A stretch of 64,000 nt of DNA, taken from contig CM065302.1 of the NCBI GenBank assembly GCA_032871835.1, positions 5,641,094-5,705,093 of the forward strand, read 5' to 3'. Below are positions 32,976 through 44,603 of this stretch, piece by piece. The stretch's first letter is position 1; each line of letters starts with the position of its first letter. The notes below the pieces were generated by a model that was not told the origin of the DNA, ran no database searches, and was given only the letters and a program-made list of their open reading frames with translations. A program made the position numbers and the translations under genes. Source of the stretch: Dipteronia dyeriana. Its lineage: Eukaryota; Streptophyta; Magnoliopsida; Sapindales; Sapindaceae.

Positions 32976-33351
32976 CCTGAATATGATTGGATTTGGATTT
33001 TTTGGGTTTTTTTTATATGTATATAGATCAGATTTAGTTCAGATTTTTTTTTATATAAAAAATTAATATGAAAATAGTTTCTAAAAATCTCGTACATATG
33101 GGATAGGAATCTAATTTTTATGATTTCAAACTTTTATAAATTCTTTTGAGGAAAAGGTTATAAAGACCATTTAAGCATATAATTGGAGACCTAACAACCC
33201 AATATTTTAAATAAGCTAATGAATTAATTCTTAAGAGTATTTTACCTTAGTGATTGGATACTTCAAAATAAAACTCAATCATTAGGGTTGAAGTGTGGTA
33301 GTAAATTTCTCACATCTGACAATAAAATTTATAAAGATCTTAATTAATAGT
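32976..33351. other. AT-rich spacer
   Basis: No gene is seen. The last five bases (ATAGT, 33347-33351) may be the target-site duplication of the gypsy LTR that follows. Confidence 0.5.
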
Positions 33352-34184
33352 TGTTGACGTTGATTTCTGGATTATATCCGAAAAACCAACAAGGATCGGA
33401 TTTCAGCTGTATTTGCAAAGAGATAAAGAAGGAGAAATAATCAGACACGAGTGTTTTATGTGGTAAAACTCCAATGACCGGAGAAAATTCCACGGGTGGT
33501 TGAATGATCAACCTAGTCAAAATCCACTATGAATTTGGAATGTTACAAGCTCTCGATCTCTCTTTTTTCTCTCTGAATTTGCTATGATTTCTGTATATGC
33601 TTTATTGTCTATATATTTTTTGGACGAGATTATGGGTCTATTTATATGTTTTTAGAACCCTAATCTGCTTTGTACAAGTAATAAAAGATCCATGCATTTA
33701 ATTGTGATTCAGTTTTTTGTTTGAAGTAGATTGTATTCTTTCCTATTTCGGAGTCTTGTATTGCAGTCGAATAGGATTCTAGTAGTGCAGTCCAATTTGG
33801 ACTTGTTTCCTTATATAAGAACGTAGTCTATTTGAGGAAAGAGGTATTCTTGGATAAAGAACCCTTTATGCTTGACATTCTCTTTCTTTAGAGTCTTTGA
33901 TAAGGATCCTTGCGTGACTCAGCTTGTGAACTACTTGCTAGGCTTCCTACTCGATTGTCATGCTTATCCCGAGTAGGATATGGTGCGTGCTGGTCCCGAG
34001 TGACGTCTCCTGATCCCCAGTATGTTTAATTGATGCATGTCTTGTTTTAATACCTGTCTACTCGTGCCTCTTCTCTTCAATGATGCCTTGTAGGACGTTT
34101 TTCGAGTGCCTATTTGGATGTTCACCTGGCAATTTTATCCTCCCTGTTAATGACGTGTATGTCTGGTAAAATTCACATACGACA
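33352..34184 (-). repeat. Gypsy 3' LTR (left copy)
   Basis: About 833 bp, TG...CA ended in element orientation (TGTCGTATGTG...CGTCAACA). It matches the LTR at 43680-44557 in opposite orientation, with small gaps. It contains a TATATAAGG box (complement near 33814). Confidence 0.88.
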
Positions 34185-34680
34185 ATACCCCTTTAAAATA
34201 TTTTTGTTGAACAAGGTTTCTTCAGGAAAAAGTATTTTAATTAATTTTCAATATCCTTTCAATTTCTGGGTTGACGTCTTGTCATAATGGCGTGTCTTAA
34301 TGGTGACCCTACAAATTCGATTCGCCCCCTTACGCGAGATCTTTAATGACGATGACGCTTTGAAGTTTTGACGGTTGAGGCTAGTTCTTGTTTTGACACG
34401 TGTATTTTACCTCTTCATTTTTCAAGGTTATTTAAGAGGAACGACTTATGCATCTTCCCATGTGCCGCCTACGTCATTAAACCTCGTCATCATTATTTCC
34501 GGCCTTGAAAACCTAGGGTTTCATGCCGTTTCCTCTTTAAATTCTTCGTCTTAGGCTGTACTAGTTCATTTGGAACAATTTGCAGCAGAAAGAACTTTTC
34601 GCTAACCCAGATTTTTTGCAGATAGTAGTGACTCTCCGTTTGAAGATCTTATCAATTCTTTATTCAATGTTAGTTTTTAA
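34185..34680 (+). promoter_or_regulatory. Region between 3' LTR and antisense ORF: polypurine tract and probable antisense-gene promoter
   Basis: On the minus strand, AAAGGGGTAT next to the LTR is the likely polypurine tract. On the plus strand, TATTTAAGAGG near 34428 is a possible TATA box about 250 nt before the ATG at 34681. It is followed by a leader containing AAAACCTAGGGTTTC, a common plant leader motif. This suggests the antisense ORF had its own promoter. Confidence 0.45.
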
Positions 34681-37493
34681 TGGAGCCATCTTCCCATAAT
34701 CGTCTATTTAATGTCGCTCTCGACGCATTAGAACATGGGGAGTTTTAGTTAGTTTCTTGTATTAGACTATTACTGGGGGATATCCCTGTAGATGAACCTC
34801 AATTTCTAGAAGTTGATGTCTCGGGACTACAACCTGACGTCACTTTTAGCCCTGTATCGAGTTCATCTAGTTCTGATTCTGATATTTCTGACCACAGGGT
34901 AACTCTTCGAAGGATGGGAAAACATCAAAGTATAAGTGCAGTCCGCAAAAAAAACTCGGGCGATATTCTGATCAGGGAGAAGTCCGTCAACGAGAACGAA
35001 GTTGAAGAGGCTTTCAGGGCATCTCGTCTTTCTTTCTATGCTGACCGCCCGAGTGGGTATGACTCTGAACCAAATGTGGTCGGGGATGATGAGATAGGAA
35101 AGTATAGTTCCTGATTCGATCTGCCCAACTCGGTCACTTTGATTCCAGCAGGTGATAGAGCTGCGTGGAACCCTCCCCCGGGTATGGTGGCAATCTACGG
35201 ATCCATGCTCTGCTGCGGCATCACTCTTCCTCTTAAGCATTTCATTGCCTGGTTTTTGGCTGAAGTAGGGATCGCTCCGGCTCAGTTGGCCCCAAATAGC
35301 TATAAAATTCTAATGTGCATGTGGAAAATGTACAGCCGGATGAATTTGTCGCCGCCTTTCCCGAGTGAAATTAGGCACTTCTTCACGCTGAGGCAATTTG
35401 GTAAGACGATAACTTAATTCCTTATGTCTAATCCGCCAAATTGTTGGGTAACTAAGGGTACGAAAGTGAGTAGGGAAGCCGACATTTTTGATGACCCTAA
35501 AAAAAAGGGCTTTATATGGGGATTCCTTACATCCAATAAGTTCTGGAAAAACAGTTGGTTTTTTGCCGGAGGGAGTCTCGGGCTCAAAGTTACTGCTTCG
35601 GTTGGGGGTACTCGAACGGTGTTGAAAGTCCCCCATTTCTTCTGTTCCCCCGAGATTTGGAACAAGAAGAAAATCAAGTATAGTGATACGGAGCTGACCA
35701 GGCTTGCTAGGGCGGGAGTTCACACTTTGGCGAAAAAGAGCAAGACTTATCTCTTCGTTGAGTCAAAGATGACTGAGTTGGCCAACACAGGCGATGTAAG
35801 CGATTTTTGAAACCTTTTCCTTTCATTATATATTTTTTTTGTTTTTGCATTCTGATACGATTCCTTTTTTCTTCTAAGTGTTTGATACGGACATTGTCTG
35901 CGATCTTCAGGCTTGCCAAGTGAAGTCTATTATTCAGGTGAGTCGAATAGAAGCTTCACGTCAAGGCGATGAAGGAATCGCCTCGCCTGAGTCCGACGAG
36001 GAGGCTGATGCGGTTGAAGATCAAATTTTTGAAGATGTTCCTGAGGATGTTTTTCAACCGACAGCTGGGGAAACTAGCGGTCCAAGTGGCCCGACTGATT
36101 CCCAGCTGCCCGGCGACAGACAGAGGCAAAGTGAAGGTCTCGGTGAGGAGCCTGTCGAGCGGTCAAAATTCAGAGACGGAGGTTATACCTCCACGAGCCA
36201 AGTGTCTGCAAGTCTTGAATTCTTCGAATCTTTCTGGGATGATGTTCAAGAAGACCCCGCAGCTGATCTCGGATTCCACCGTTCTCGGGGTGAGAAGCGG
36301 AAAGCAGTTAGCTCACCGACTTGCCTTCTTAAAATCCCTCGGGTGGTCTCATTCATCGACTGTAGCGATGAAGATGTTACGGATAAGATCACCCCGAGTG
36401 TTGGTGCTGGAGCGTCAGTAGATACGGTGGCTGTAAATCCGAACAGGGCTTCCCTTACCCCCGAGGTTGGAAATATAGGGGCTGAACCCTCGGGTGTTCC
36501 TTTATATCCTTATCCGGCTTCAGAACCGAACAGGGCTTCCCCTAACCCCAAGGTTGGAAATCTGGGGGTTAAACCCTCAGGGGTTCCTTCATATCCTTTT
36601 CCCCAAGATATGTTTCGGGAGATATCTTCTGGTTGGGCTTTCATCAGGGAAGTTCGCTGGAGCAGTTTTCGGGATGGCACCCTAACCAAACGTCTTCAAA
36701 ACGTTTTTAATGGCGCATCTTATGTAAGCTACCCCCAACTTCTTTAATTTTTTTCTTGTTTACCAGATTTCTAATTGTACTCCTTTGCAGATGGTGGCCG
36801 AATTTGCTGAGGTAGTTCAGACGCAGCAACATCAAGCTAGTCGAATAAGGCGTCTGGAGGCTCAGCTAAAGGAAAGTAAGGATAGCCAAGCTCGGGTCGA
36901 AGAGGCTTATCAACGGGAGGTCGGTTCTGCATAGGTTTTTATCGACCATTGTCTAGCGAAGCAGATGGAGGTCGAGAAGAGGGCTTCTTTGGTGGAATAG
37001 AGAGTAGCATCACTTCAGAACTTGTTGTTTTCTGCCCAAGAATCGATGCTCAAGGCCGAGCAGGAAGCAGAGCAATCCATGTCAACATATGAACAGAAAA
37101 TTGAAGATCTAGAGCGCCAAGCGTTGATATTCGAATCCTTATCCCGAGAGGCCAGGCTGGAACTTGAAGTACAAGAGGTGGATCGGTTAAAGAGATCCCC
37201 TGCCTACGATGCTTTTCTCCTTCGGGAGTTTCAACGATGGTTGGTTTCAGCTGGTGAATTCTTTAAAGTCAAGAATCGGGCAACCGAGAACTCCCGAACC
37301 AATTAGAAGCTGTCAATCAAACATCATATGGATCGGTCCTTGGAGTCTCTTCGAACTCAGATAAAGGAATGGAGAGCTTACTACCGTAGCCAAGGCAAAG
37401 AGCCTCATCCTATGCATTTAGAAATTCCATTCGAACACTCCCTCTCGACCTTCTATGCTAGTCAAGAGTCGGTCGTGAAGGGTGTGGAGCCTG
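34681..37493 (+). pseudogene. Gypsy antisense ORF (transposase_28-like), copy A, degenerate
   Basis: The ATG at 34681 opens a three-exon gene on the strand opposite to pol. Exon 1 holds the conserved domain seen in plant proteins labelled putative gypsy-type transposon: PPPGMVAIYGSMLCCGITLPL, APAQLAPNSYKILMCMW, GFIWGFLTSNKFWKN. Introns are 35795-35878 and 36724-36790. Exon 2 is acidic and Ser/Pro-rich. Exon 3 is a predicted coiled coil (QASRIRRLEAQLKES, AEQEAEQSMSTYEQKIEDLERQA). In-frame stops (near 34747, 35111, 35414, 36931, 37000 and 37303) show decay. The end of the gene is replaced by the start of copy B through a tandem duplication. Function is unknown. Confidence 0.75.
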
Positions 37494-40074
37494 ATGAGAT
37501 AGAAAAATATTATTCCCGATTCGATCTGCCCAACTCGATCACTTTGATTCTAGCGGGTGATAGAGCTGCGTGGAACCCTCCCCCGGGCATGGTGGCAATC
37601 TACGAATCCATGCTCTGCTGCGGCGTCACTCTTTCTCTTCAGCCTTTCATTGCCTGGCTTCTGGCTGAAGTAAGGATCACTCTGGCTCAGTTGGCCCCGA
37701 ATAGCTACAAAATTCTGATGTGCATGTGGAACATGTACAGCCAGATGAATTTGTCGCCGACTTCCCCAAGTGAAATTAGGCACTTCTTTACGCTAAGGCA
37801 ATTTGGTAAGACGAGAACTTACTTCCTTATGTCTAATCCGCCAGATTGTTGGGTACCTAAGGGGACGAAAGTGAGTAAGGAAGCAGACATTTTTGATGAC
37901 CCTAAAAAAAGGGGTTTTATATGGGGATTCCTTACATCCAACAAGTTCTGAAAAAACAATTGGTTTTTTACCGGAGGGAGTCTCGGGCTCGAAGTTACTG
38001 TTTCGGCTGGGGGTACTCGAACGGTGTTAAAATTCCCCCGTTTCTTCTGTTCCCCTGAGATTTGGAATAATAAGAAAATCGAGTATAGTGATGCGGAGTT
38101 GACCAGGCTTGCTCGGGCGGGAGTTCGCACTTTGGCGAAAAGGAGCAAGACTTATCTCTTCGTTGAGTCGAAGATTACTGAGTTTGGCTTCTTCAAAAAT
38201 ATTTTGGGCCAACGCAGGTGATGTAAGCAATTTTTGAAACCTTTTCCATTCATTATATATATTTATTTATTTTTCATTCTGATGCGGTTCCTTTTTTCTT
38301 CTAAGTGTTTGATACGGACATTGTCTGCGATCTTCAGGCTCGCCAAGTGAAGTCTATTATTCAGGCGAGTCGGAAAGAAGCTTCACGTCAAGGTGATGAA
38401 GACATCGCCCCGCCTGAGTCCGAAGAGGAGGCTGATGTGGTTGAAGATCAAATTTCTGAAGATGTTTCTGAGGATGTTTTTCAACCGACAGCTGGGGAAA
38501 CTAGCGGTCCAAGTGGCCCGACTGATTCCCAGCTGTCTGGCGACAGGCAGAGGCAAAGTAAAGGTCTCGGTGAGGAGCCTGCCAAGCTGTCAAATGTCCA
38601 AGACGGAGGTTATACCTCCACGAGCCAAGTGTCTACAGGTCCCGACTTCTTCGAATCTTTCCGGGACGATGTTCAATAGGACCCCGCAGCTGATCTCGGA
38701 TTCCACCGTTCTCGGGGTGAGAAGTGAAAGGCAGTTAGCTCACCGACTTGCCTTCTTAAAATCCCTCGGGTGGTCTCATTCATCGACTTCAGCGATGAAG
38801 ATGTTGAGGATGAGATCACCCCGAGTGTTGGTGCTGGAGCGTCAGTAGATGCGGCGGCTTCAGATCCAAACAGGGCTTCCCTTACCCCCGAGGTTGGAAA
38901 TCTGGGGGCTGAACCCTCGGGTGTTCCTTTATATCCTTATCCGGCTTCAAAACCAAACAGGGCTTCCCCTACCCCCAAGGTTGGAAATCTGGGGGCTGAA
39001 CCCTTGGAGATTCCTTCATATCCTTTTCCCTAGGATATGTTACGGGAGATTTCTTCTGGTTGGGCTTTCATCTGGGAAGTCTGCTGGAGCATTTTTCAGG
39101 ATGGCTCCCTGACCGAACGTCTTCAAAACATTTTTAATGGCGCATCTTTTGTAAGCTACCCCCCAACTTCTTTAATTTTTTGCTTGTTTACCAGATTTCT
39201 AATTGTACTCTTTTGCAGATGGTGGCCAAATTTGCTGAGCTAGTTTAGATGCTGCAACATTAAGCTGATCGAATAAGGTGTCTGAAGGCTCAGCTAAAGG
39301 AAAGTGAGGATAGCCGAGCTCGGGTCGAAGCGGCTTATCAACGAGAGGTCGGTTATGTACAGGTTTTCATCGATCATTGTCTGGCGAAGCAGATGGAGGC
39401 CGATGAGAGGGCTTATTCGGCAGAAGAGAGAGCAACATCACTTCAGAACTTGTTGTTTTCTGCCCAAGAATCGATGCTCAAGGTTGAACAGGAAGCAGAG
39501 CAATCCAAGTCGGCATATGAACAGAAAATTGAAGATCTAGAGCGCTAAGCGTTGATAGTCGAATCCTTATCCCGAGAGGCCAGGCTGGAACTTGAAGTAC
39601 AAGGTGGTGGATCGTTTCAAGAGATCCCCTGCCTACGATGCTCTTCTTCTTCGGGAGTTTCAACAAGGGCTGGTTTAAGCTGACGAATTCTTTAAAGTCA
39701 AGAATTGGGCAACCGAGAAGACCCGAACCAATTGGGAGCTGTCAATCAAACATCATGTGGATCGGTCCTTGGAGTCTCTTCGAAATCAGATAAAGGAATG
39801 GAGAGCTTACTACTGTAGCCGAGGCAAAGAGCCCCATCCTATGCATTTAGTGATTCCATTCGAACACTCTCTCTCGACCTTCTATGCCAGTCAAGAGTCA
39901 GTAGGGAAGGGTGTGGAGCCTAATGTAGGGCCAATTTCAGGAGAGAATTACAGCCAATGGATGGATGACTCAGTCAACACAATTGCTTGGCCTTCTAACG
40001 AAAGTCTTCTTCGTGAATATGAGATGGTGACGGACCCGGGTATTGGCAAGGGCTCAAAATCCTTACAACCTTAA
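37494..40074 (+). pseudogene. Gypsy antisense ORF, copy B (tandem duplicate), degenerate
   Basis: Repeats 35085 onward of copy A: conserved domain (37494-38222), intron 38223-38305, acidic exon 2 (38306-39150), intron 39151-39218, and coiled-coil exon 3 with the true C-terminus (YSQWMDDSVNTIAWPS, stop 40072-40074). Stops at 37949-37951, 38677-38679, 39032 and elsewhere. Exon-intron boundaries are the same as in copies A and C. Upstream exon 1 sequence (the first 135 codons) is not repeated, so this is a partial duplication. Confidence 0.75.
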
Positions 40075-40240
40075 TTTTTGTAAAATTGTAGAAATTCTTT
40101 GAAGGTCTTTGATTCTTTGATTCTTTGATTCTTTTGTGAAGAATTTGTAACCCTTCTCTTAAATCAATAAAATTCCAAGTTTTTCTAAATGATTGATTTG
40201 CTTTAATCACTTAACTTCTTGGTTGTTGCATAGTACTTCA

Positions 40241-40790
40241 TTAAACTGGTCGACTTTGATATTCGGGTGACTTTACCGAGTATCTTATTAAACTGGTTCG
40301 ATGTTCGGGTAACTTTACCGAGTATCTTATTAAACCGGTTGTTACCCAAATAACTTCAACTACCAAGTATCTTATTAAACTGGCTCTTCGATGTTCGGGT
40401 AACTTAACCGAGTATCTTATTAAACAGGTTGTTACCCAAATAACTTCAATTGCAAAGTATCTTATTAAACTGGCTCTTCGATATTCGGGTAACTTAACCG
40501 AGCATCTTATTAAACCGGTTGTTACCCAAATAACTTTAACTGCCAAGTATCTTATTAAACTGCCTCTTCGATGTTTGGGTAACTTATCCGAGTATCTTAT
40601 TAAACCGGTTGTTACCCAAATAACTTCAACTGCCAAGTATCTTATTAAACTAGCTCTTCGACGTTCGGGTAACTTAACTGAGTATCTTATTAAACCGATT
40701 GTTACCCAAATAACTTCAACTGCCAAGTATCTTATTAAACACTTTGTTTATTAGTAACTGATCCATCTTAAAACAGGCAAGTTTATACTT
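40241..40790. repeat. 90-bp tandem array, left gypsy copy
   Basis: At least five units with an exact 90-bp period (CTTATTAAAC at 40371, 40461, 40551, 40641 and 40731). Each unit is two diverged 45-bp halves: CTTATTAAACTGGCTCTTCG... and CTTATTAAACCGGTTGTTAC... Located between pol and the antisense ORF. The open frame across it is a by-product of the repeat. Confidence 0.9.
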
Positions 40791-41293
40791 GTCTTTCATA
40801 TTCGGTTGCTACCCGAACATTACATTAAGGCTCACCATGATCATATGTTCAAGTCCTTACACATTACCAAGGACGTCTCCCCAGTTTTTATGTGCAAGGG
40901 TTTACCGAATCGTTAATCTTTTTGAATTGCTTAACACAGCTACGCATTTCACCGAAATTTTTCCTGATAGCTTCCCGAGCAGGTGCATCGGGTTTGCCTT
41001 TTTGCGAAGGTCATTTTGACCTTGCTCTGCTGGCATGCTCCTTTGAGTTTCTCCGCCCATTCGGGATTTAATGGTCCCGAGTAATCTATTTGCATGTTCT
41101 TATTATCATGCTTGTCTTCCATATGCTCTTATTATCATATGATTTCTTTTGAAAATCCCAAGTTCGATGCTTTTGTTTCGGAAATCCCGAGTGATTTTTT
41201 ATTCATAACTGTAAAATCAATAAAATTATAAATTCCAGCTAATATTTATCCTAACTAAAATTGTCCCGACTAGAAAAAAGAACAAAAAACAAT

Positions 41294-43622
41294 TTAAGGA
41301 TAGAAAATCTTGAGATATTGGGCATTACATGGTCGGGGTAAAACCCCTCCATTAGGTCGTGCAATCCAATATGCCCGATGGTCAGCTATTCCTTTGATTT
41401 TGTACGGGTCTTCTCATTTATCAGTCAAGGAACCTGCAGCCTTATTTTTTGTGTTCAATGACACCTTTTTGAGTACCAGGTCTCCTAGCTGGAATTTTCT
41501 GACCCGAACGTGAGAGTTGTAGTAGCGAGCTACCCTTTGCTGATATGCCATATTTCGTATTCGGGATCTCTCCCTTTCTCTTCTAGCTCATCTAGACTTT
41601 GTAATAGCATATCGACGTTCTACTTTTCATCGTATAGCCTGACCCGGGGTGACGTATATGACGTTTCTATAGGAATAACAGCTTATGTTCCAAACGCTAA
41701 AGTGAATGGAGTTTCTCCTGATGAAGTTCTTGTTGTTGTCCAATACGCTCATAACAATTCGGGAAGCTTTTCAACCCAGCTTCCTTTCTTGGCATCTAGT
41801 TTTGCTTTGATTGTGTGCTTGATGACTTTGTTCACTGCTTCCACATGCCCATTTGTCTGAGGGTGGGCAAGTGTGGCATAGCAGTTGGCAATCTGGTACT
41901 CTTTGTATAGCAGTCTGAATTTCAAGTTATTGAACTGGGTGCCGTTGTCTGTGATTATAGTGTTCAGGACTCCAAACCTACAAAGTATATTCTTTTTCAC
42001 GAAGTTTATGGTGTTTGCTTCTGTGATGTGCACTAATGCTTCAACTTCTACCCATTTCGTGAAATAGTCAACGGTTACTATTGCATACTTCGCTACACCC
42101 CCTTGGAGTATACTTTCTTCTAGGAATCTTTTCAGCTGAGTCATCCAACCGTCTGGCGGTGTTTGGATTTCTAAAATTTCCAAGTTTCTTGGTTCAGCTG
42201 TGCTTGGTTTAAGGAGATGTACAACCGGCATAGTCTTTGGCTTGATTGTGGTTGTTGCTGACGCTAGCTTGGATAATGGGTCTGCCTTTTCATTCTCCCT
42301 GGGGATCTGGGTAATCTTATATTCTTTAAATTTCTGGAGAAGCTATTTCACAATGTCACGGTAGATTATCATGCTTTTATCCTTGGCTTGGTACTCATCC
42401 AGGAATTGGTTGACAACTACCTGTGAATCACTGAACATCTCAACCTCATCTGCCCCGAGAGCTATGCAGACTCTGATTCCAGCTAGTAGCGCCTCATACT
42501 CGGCTTGATTATTGGTTGCCTTGAAGTCAAACCTCATGGAACATTCGACATCATCTTCTTCGGGGGTGCATACTATGATCCCTGTCCCACTGCTATGAGT
42601 GTTTGAAGAGCCATCAACATATAATTTCCATGGGAAATTTTTACCCAACATCTTTTTTGTTTTCAGGTTCGGTTCTGTGAATTCTGTTATGAAATCTGCC
42701 ACTGCTTGCCCTTTGAGAGATGTCCTGGGAACGTAGTGGATATCGAATTCACTTAGCTCGATTGCCCATTTGATTAATCTCCCTGAAATCTCAGGCTTCT
42801 GTAAAATCTGCTTCAACGGGCAATCGGTGAGAACCTGGATTGTGTGAGCCTAGAAGTATGGTCTTAGCTTTCTTGCTGCTGAGACTAGTGCCAGGGCAAT
42901 CTTTTCTGCCTGTGAATATCTGGTCTCAGACGGTAGAAGTGCCTTGCTGGTGTAGCACACTGGCTTTTGTACTCCATCTTCCGCTCTAACTAGAACTGAG
43001 CTTGCTGTCAGTTCTGTAATTGACAAGTATAGTTGGAGTGTCTACCCCATCTGAGGTTTTAAAAAGATGGGAGCCTGTCTTAAGTACTCCTTAATTTTTA
43101 AGAATGCATGCTCGCACTCTTCATTCCATTGAAGTCCTTTCCCTTTTCTAATTACTTTGAAAAAGGGTGCACATCTGTCTGTGGCTTTTTAGATGAATCT
43201 TCCTAAGGAAGCCAGATATCCTGTTAGGCGCTGTACTTCTTTGAGTGTCCTCGGTGAAGTCATTTTCTGCAGGGCCTGGATCTTCTCGGGGTTGACTTCG
43301 ATTCCTCTCTGATTGACTTGAAAATCCAGGAATCTTTCTGAAGGAACCCCGACTAAACACTTGTTCGGATTTAGCTTCATTTGGTATCTCCTCAAGACAT
43401 CAAATGTTTCCCGCAGATCTGAAGTATGCTTGTCTACTGTGATGCTCTTGGTCAGCATGTTATCAATGTATACTTCCATGTTCCTTCCTATTTGCCATGA
43501 AAAGATTTTGTTGACTAACCTTTGATAAGTTGCTCCTGCATTTTTCAATCCAAAAGGCATCACAGTATAGCAATACAAACCCTGATCAGTTGTGAATGTT
43601 GTTTTTTCTTCGTCAGCTTTGT
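41294..43622 (-). pseudogene. Gypsy pol 3' half (RT, RNase H, second RNase H, integrase), left copy
   Basis: Minus-strand order: RT from CFTMMPFGLKNAGATYQRL-like sequence at 43578, with YIDNM where the catalytic YIDDM is expected; tether and RNase H (about 43190-42830); and a second, archaeal-type RNase H (KLYVDGSSNTHSSGTG, ATNNQAEYEALLAG, SDSQVVVNQ; 42640-42345). The integrase core follows (TVDYFTKWVEVEA, IITDNGTQFN, HPQTNGHVEAVN), then a C-terminal segment ending at 41294. About 400 bp encoding the integrase zinc-binding N-terminal part is deleted near 42110. Several stops and frame changes. Inactive. Confidence 0.85.
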
Positions 43623-43679
43623 TAACAATTCCTCTGTTGACTATTAATGCTCTCCAACTTTGTTGACGATCAAAACTAT
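43623..43679. other. Junction between the two gypsy copies
   Basis: Fifty-seven bases that match neither copy. They contain imperfect repeats of neighbouring sequence: on the minus strand, GTCAACAAAG, GTCAACAGAG and GTTAACAAAG. This looks like repair filler. The last five bases before the LTR are ACTAT, the complement of ATAGT found outside the left LTR. Confidence 0.5.
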
Positions 43680-44557
43680 TGTCGTATGTGAATTTTACCA
43701 GACATACACGTCATTAATAGAGAGGATAAAATTGCCAGATGGACATCCAAATAGTCACTCGGGAAACGTCCTACAAGGCATCATTGAAGAGAAGAGGCTC
43801 GAGTAGACAGGTATTAAAACAAGACCTGCATCAATTAAACACACTCGGGGCAAGCAGAATGCATTTTCTACTCGGGATCAGGAGACGTCACTCGGGACTA
43901 GCATGCATCATATCCTACTCGGGATAAGCATGACAATCGAGTAGGAAACCTAGCAAGTAGTTCACAAGTTGAGTCACTCAAGGATCCTTATCAAAGACTC
44001 TAAAGAAAGAGAATGTCAAGCATAAAGGGTTCCTTATCCAAGAATACCTCTTTCCTCAAAAAGACTACGTTATTATATAAGGAAACAAGTCCAAATTGGA
44101 CTGCACTACTAGAATCTCATTCGGCTTCAATACAAGACTCCGAAACAGAAAAGAAGACAATCTACTTCAAACAAGAAACCGAATCACAATTAAATGCAGG
44201 TATCTTTTATTACTTATACAAAGCAGATTAGGGTTCTATAAACATATAAATAGACCCATAATGTCATCCAAAAAATATATAGACAATAAAGCATATACAG
44301 AAATCATAGCATATACAGAAATCATAGCAAATTCAGAGAGAAAAAAGAGAGATCGAGAGCTTGTAACATTCCAAATTCATAGTGGATTTTGGCTAGGTTG
44401 ATCATTCAACCACCCGTGGACGTTTCTCCTGTCATCGGAGTTTTACCACGTAAAATACTATTGTCCGATTATTTCTCCTTCTCTATCTCTTTTCAAATAC
44501 AGCTGGAATCTGAACCTTGTTGGCTTTTCTGATTCAATCCAGAAATCAACGTTAACA
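43680..44557 (+). repeat. Gypsy 5' LTR (right copy)
   Basis: About 878 bp, from TGTCGTATGTG to ACGTTAACA. It contains TATATAA at 44074-44080 and several CTCGGGA-type repeats (near 43845-43925) shared with the left LTR. Confidence 0.88.
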
Positions 44558-44575
44558 ATTGGCGCTAGAAGAAAG
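44558..44575 (+). promoter_or_regulatory. Gypsy primer-binding site
   Basis: ATTGGCGCTAGAAG immediately downstream of the 5' LTR is the TTGGCGC-type primer site common in plant gypsy elements. I do not name the tRNA because only the first bases can be judged by eye. Confidence 0.6.
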
Positions 44576-44603
44576 GGTTGAACCTTCGGCTTAATCAATA
44601 GCC

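Larger units (their letters stand above)
33352..43622 (-). mobile_element. Tat-lineage Ty3/gypsy retrotransposon, left copy, 5'-truncated
   Basis: In element orientation (minus): reverse transcriptase from about 43622, RNase H, an extra archaeal-type RNase H and integrase (to 41294). Then come a 90-bp tandem array (40790-40241), an antisense ORF region that is tandemly duplicated (40074-34681 on the plus strand), a polypurine AAAGGGG near 34195, and the 3' LTR (34184-33352). Gag, protease, the N-terminal RT and the 5' LTR are missing. The second RNase H and the antisense ORF between pol and the 3' LTR are hallmarks of the Tat lineage. Confidence 0.88.

Noticed and set aside
40241..40726. 161-codon minus-strand frame of repeated LIRYLAVEVIWVTTG segments
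   Set aside because: Open only because the 90-bp tandem repeat is a multiple of three; no domain.
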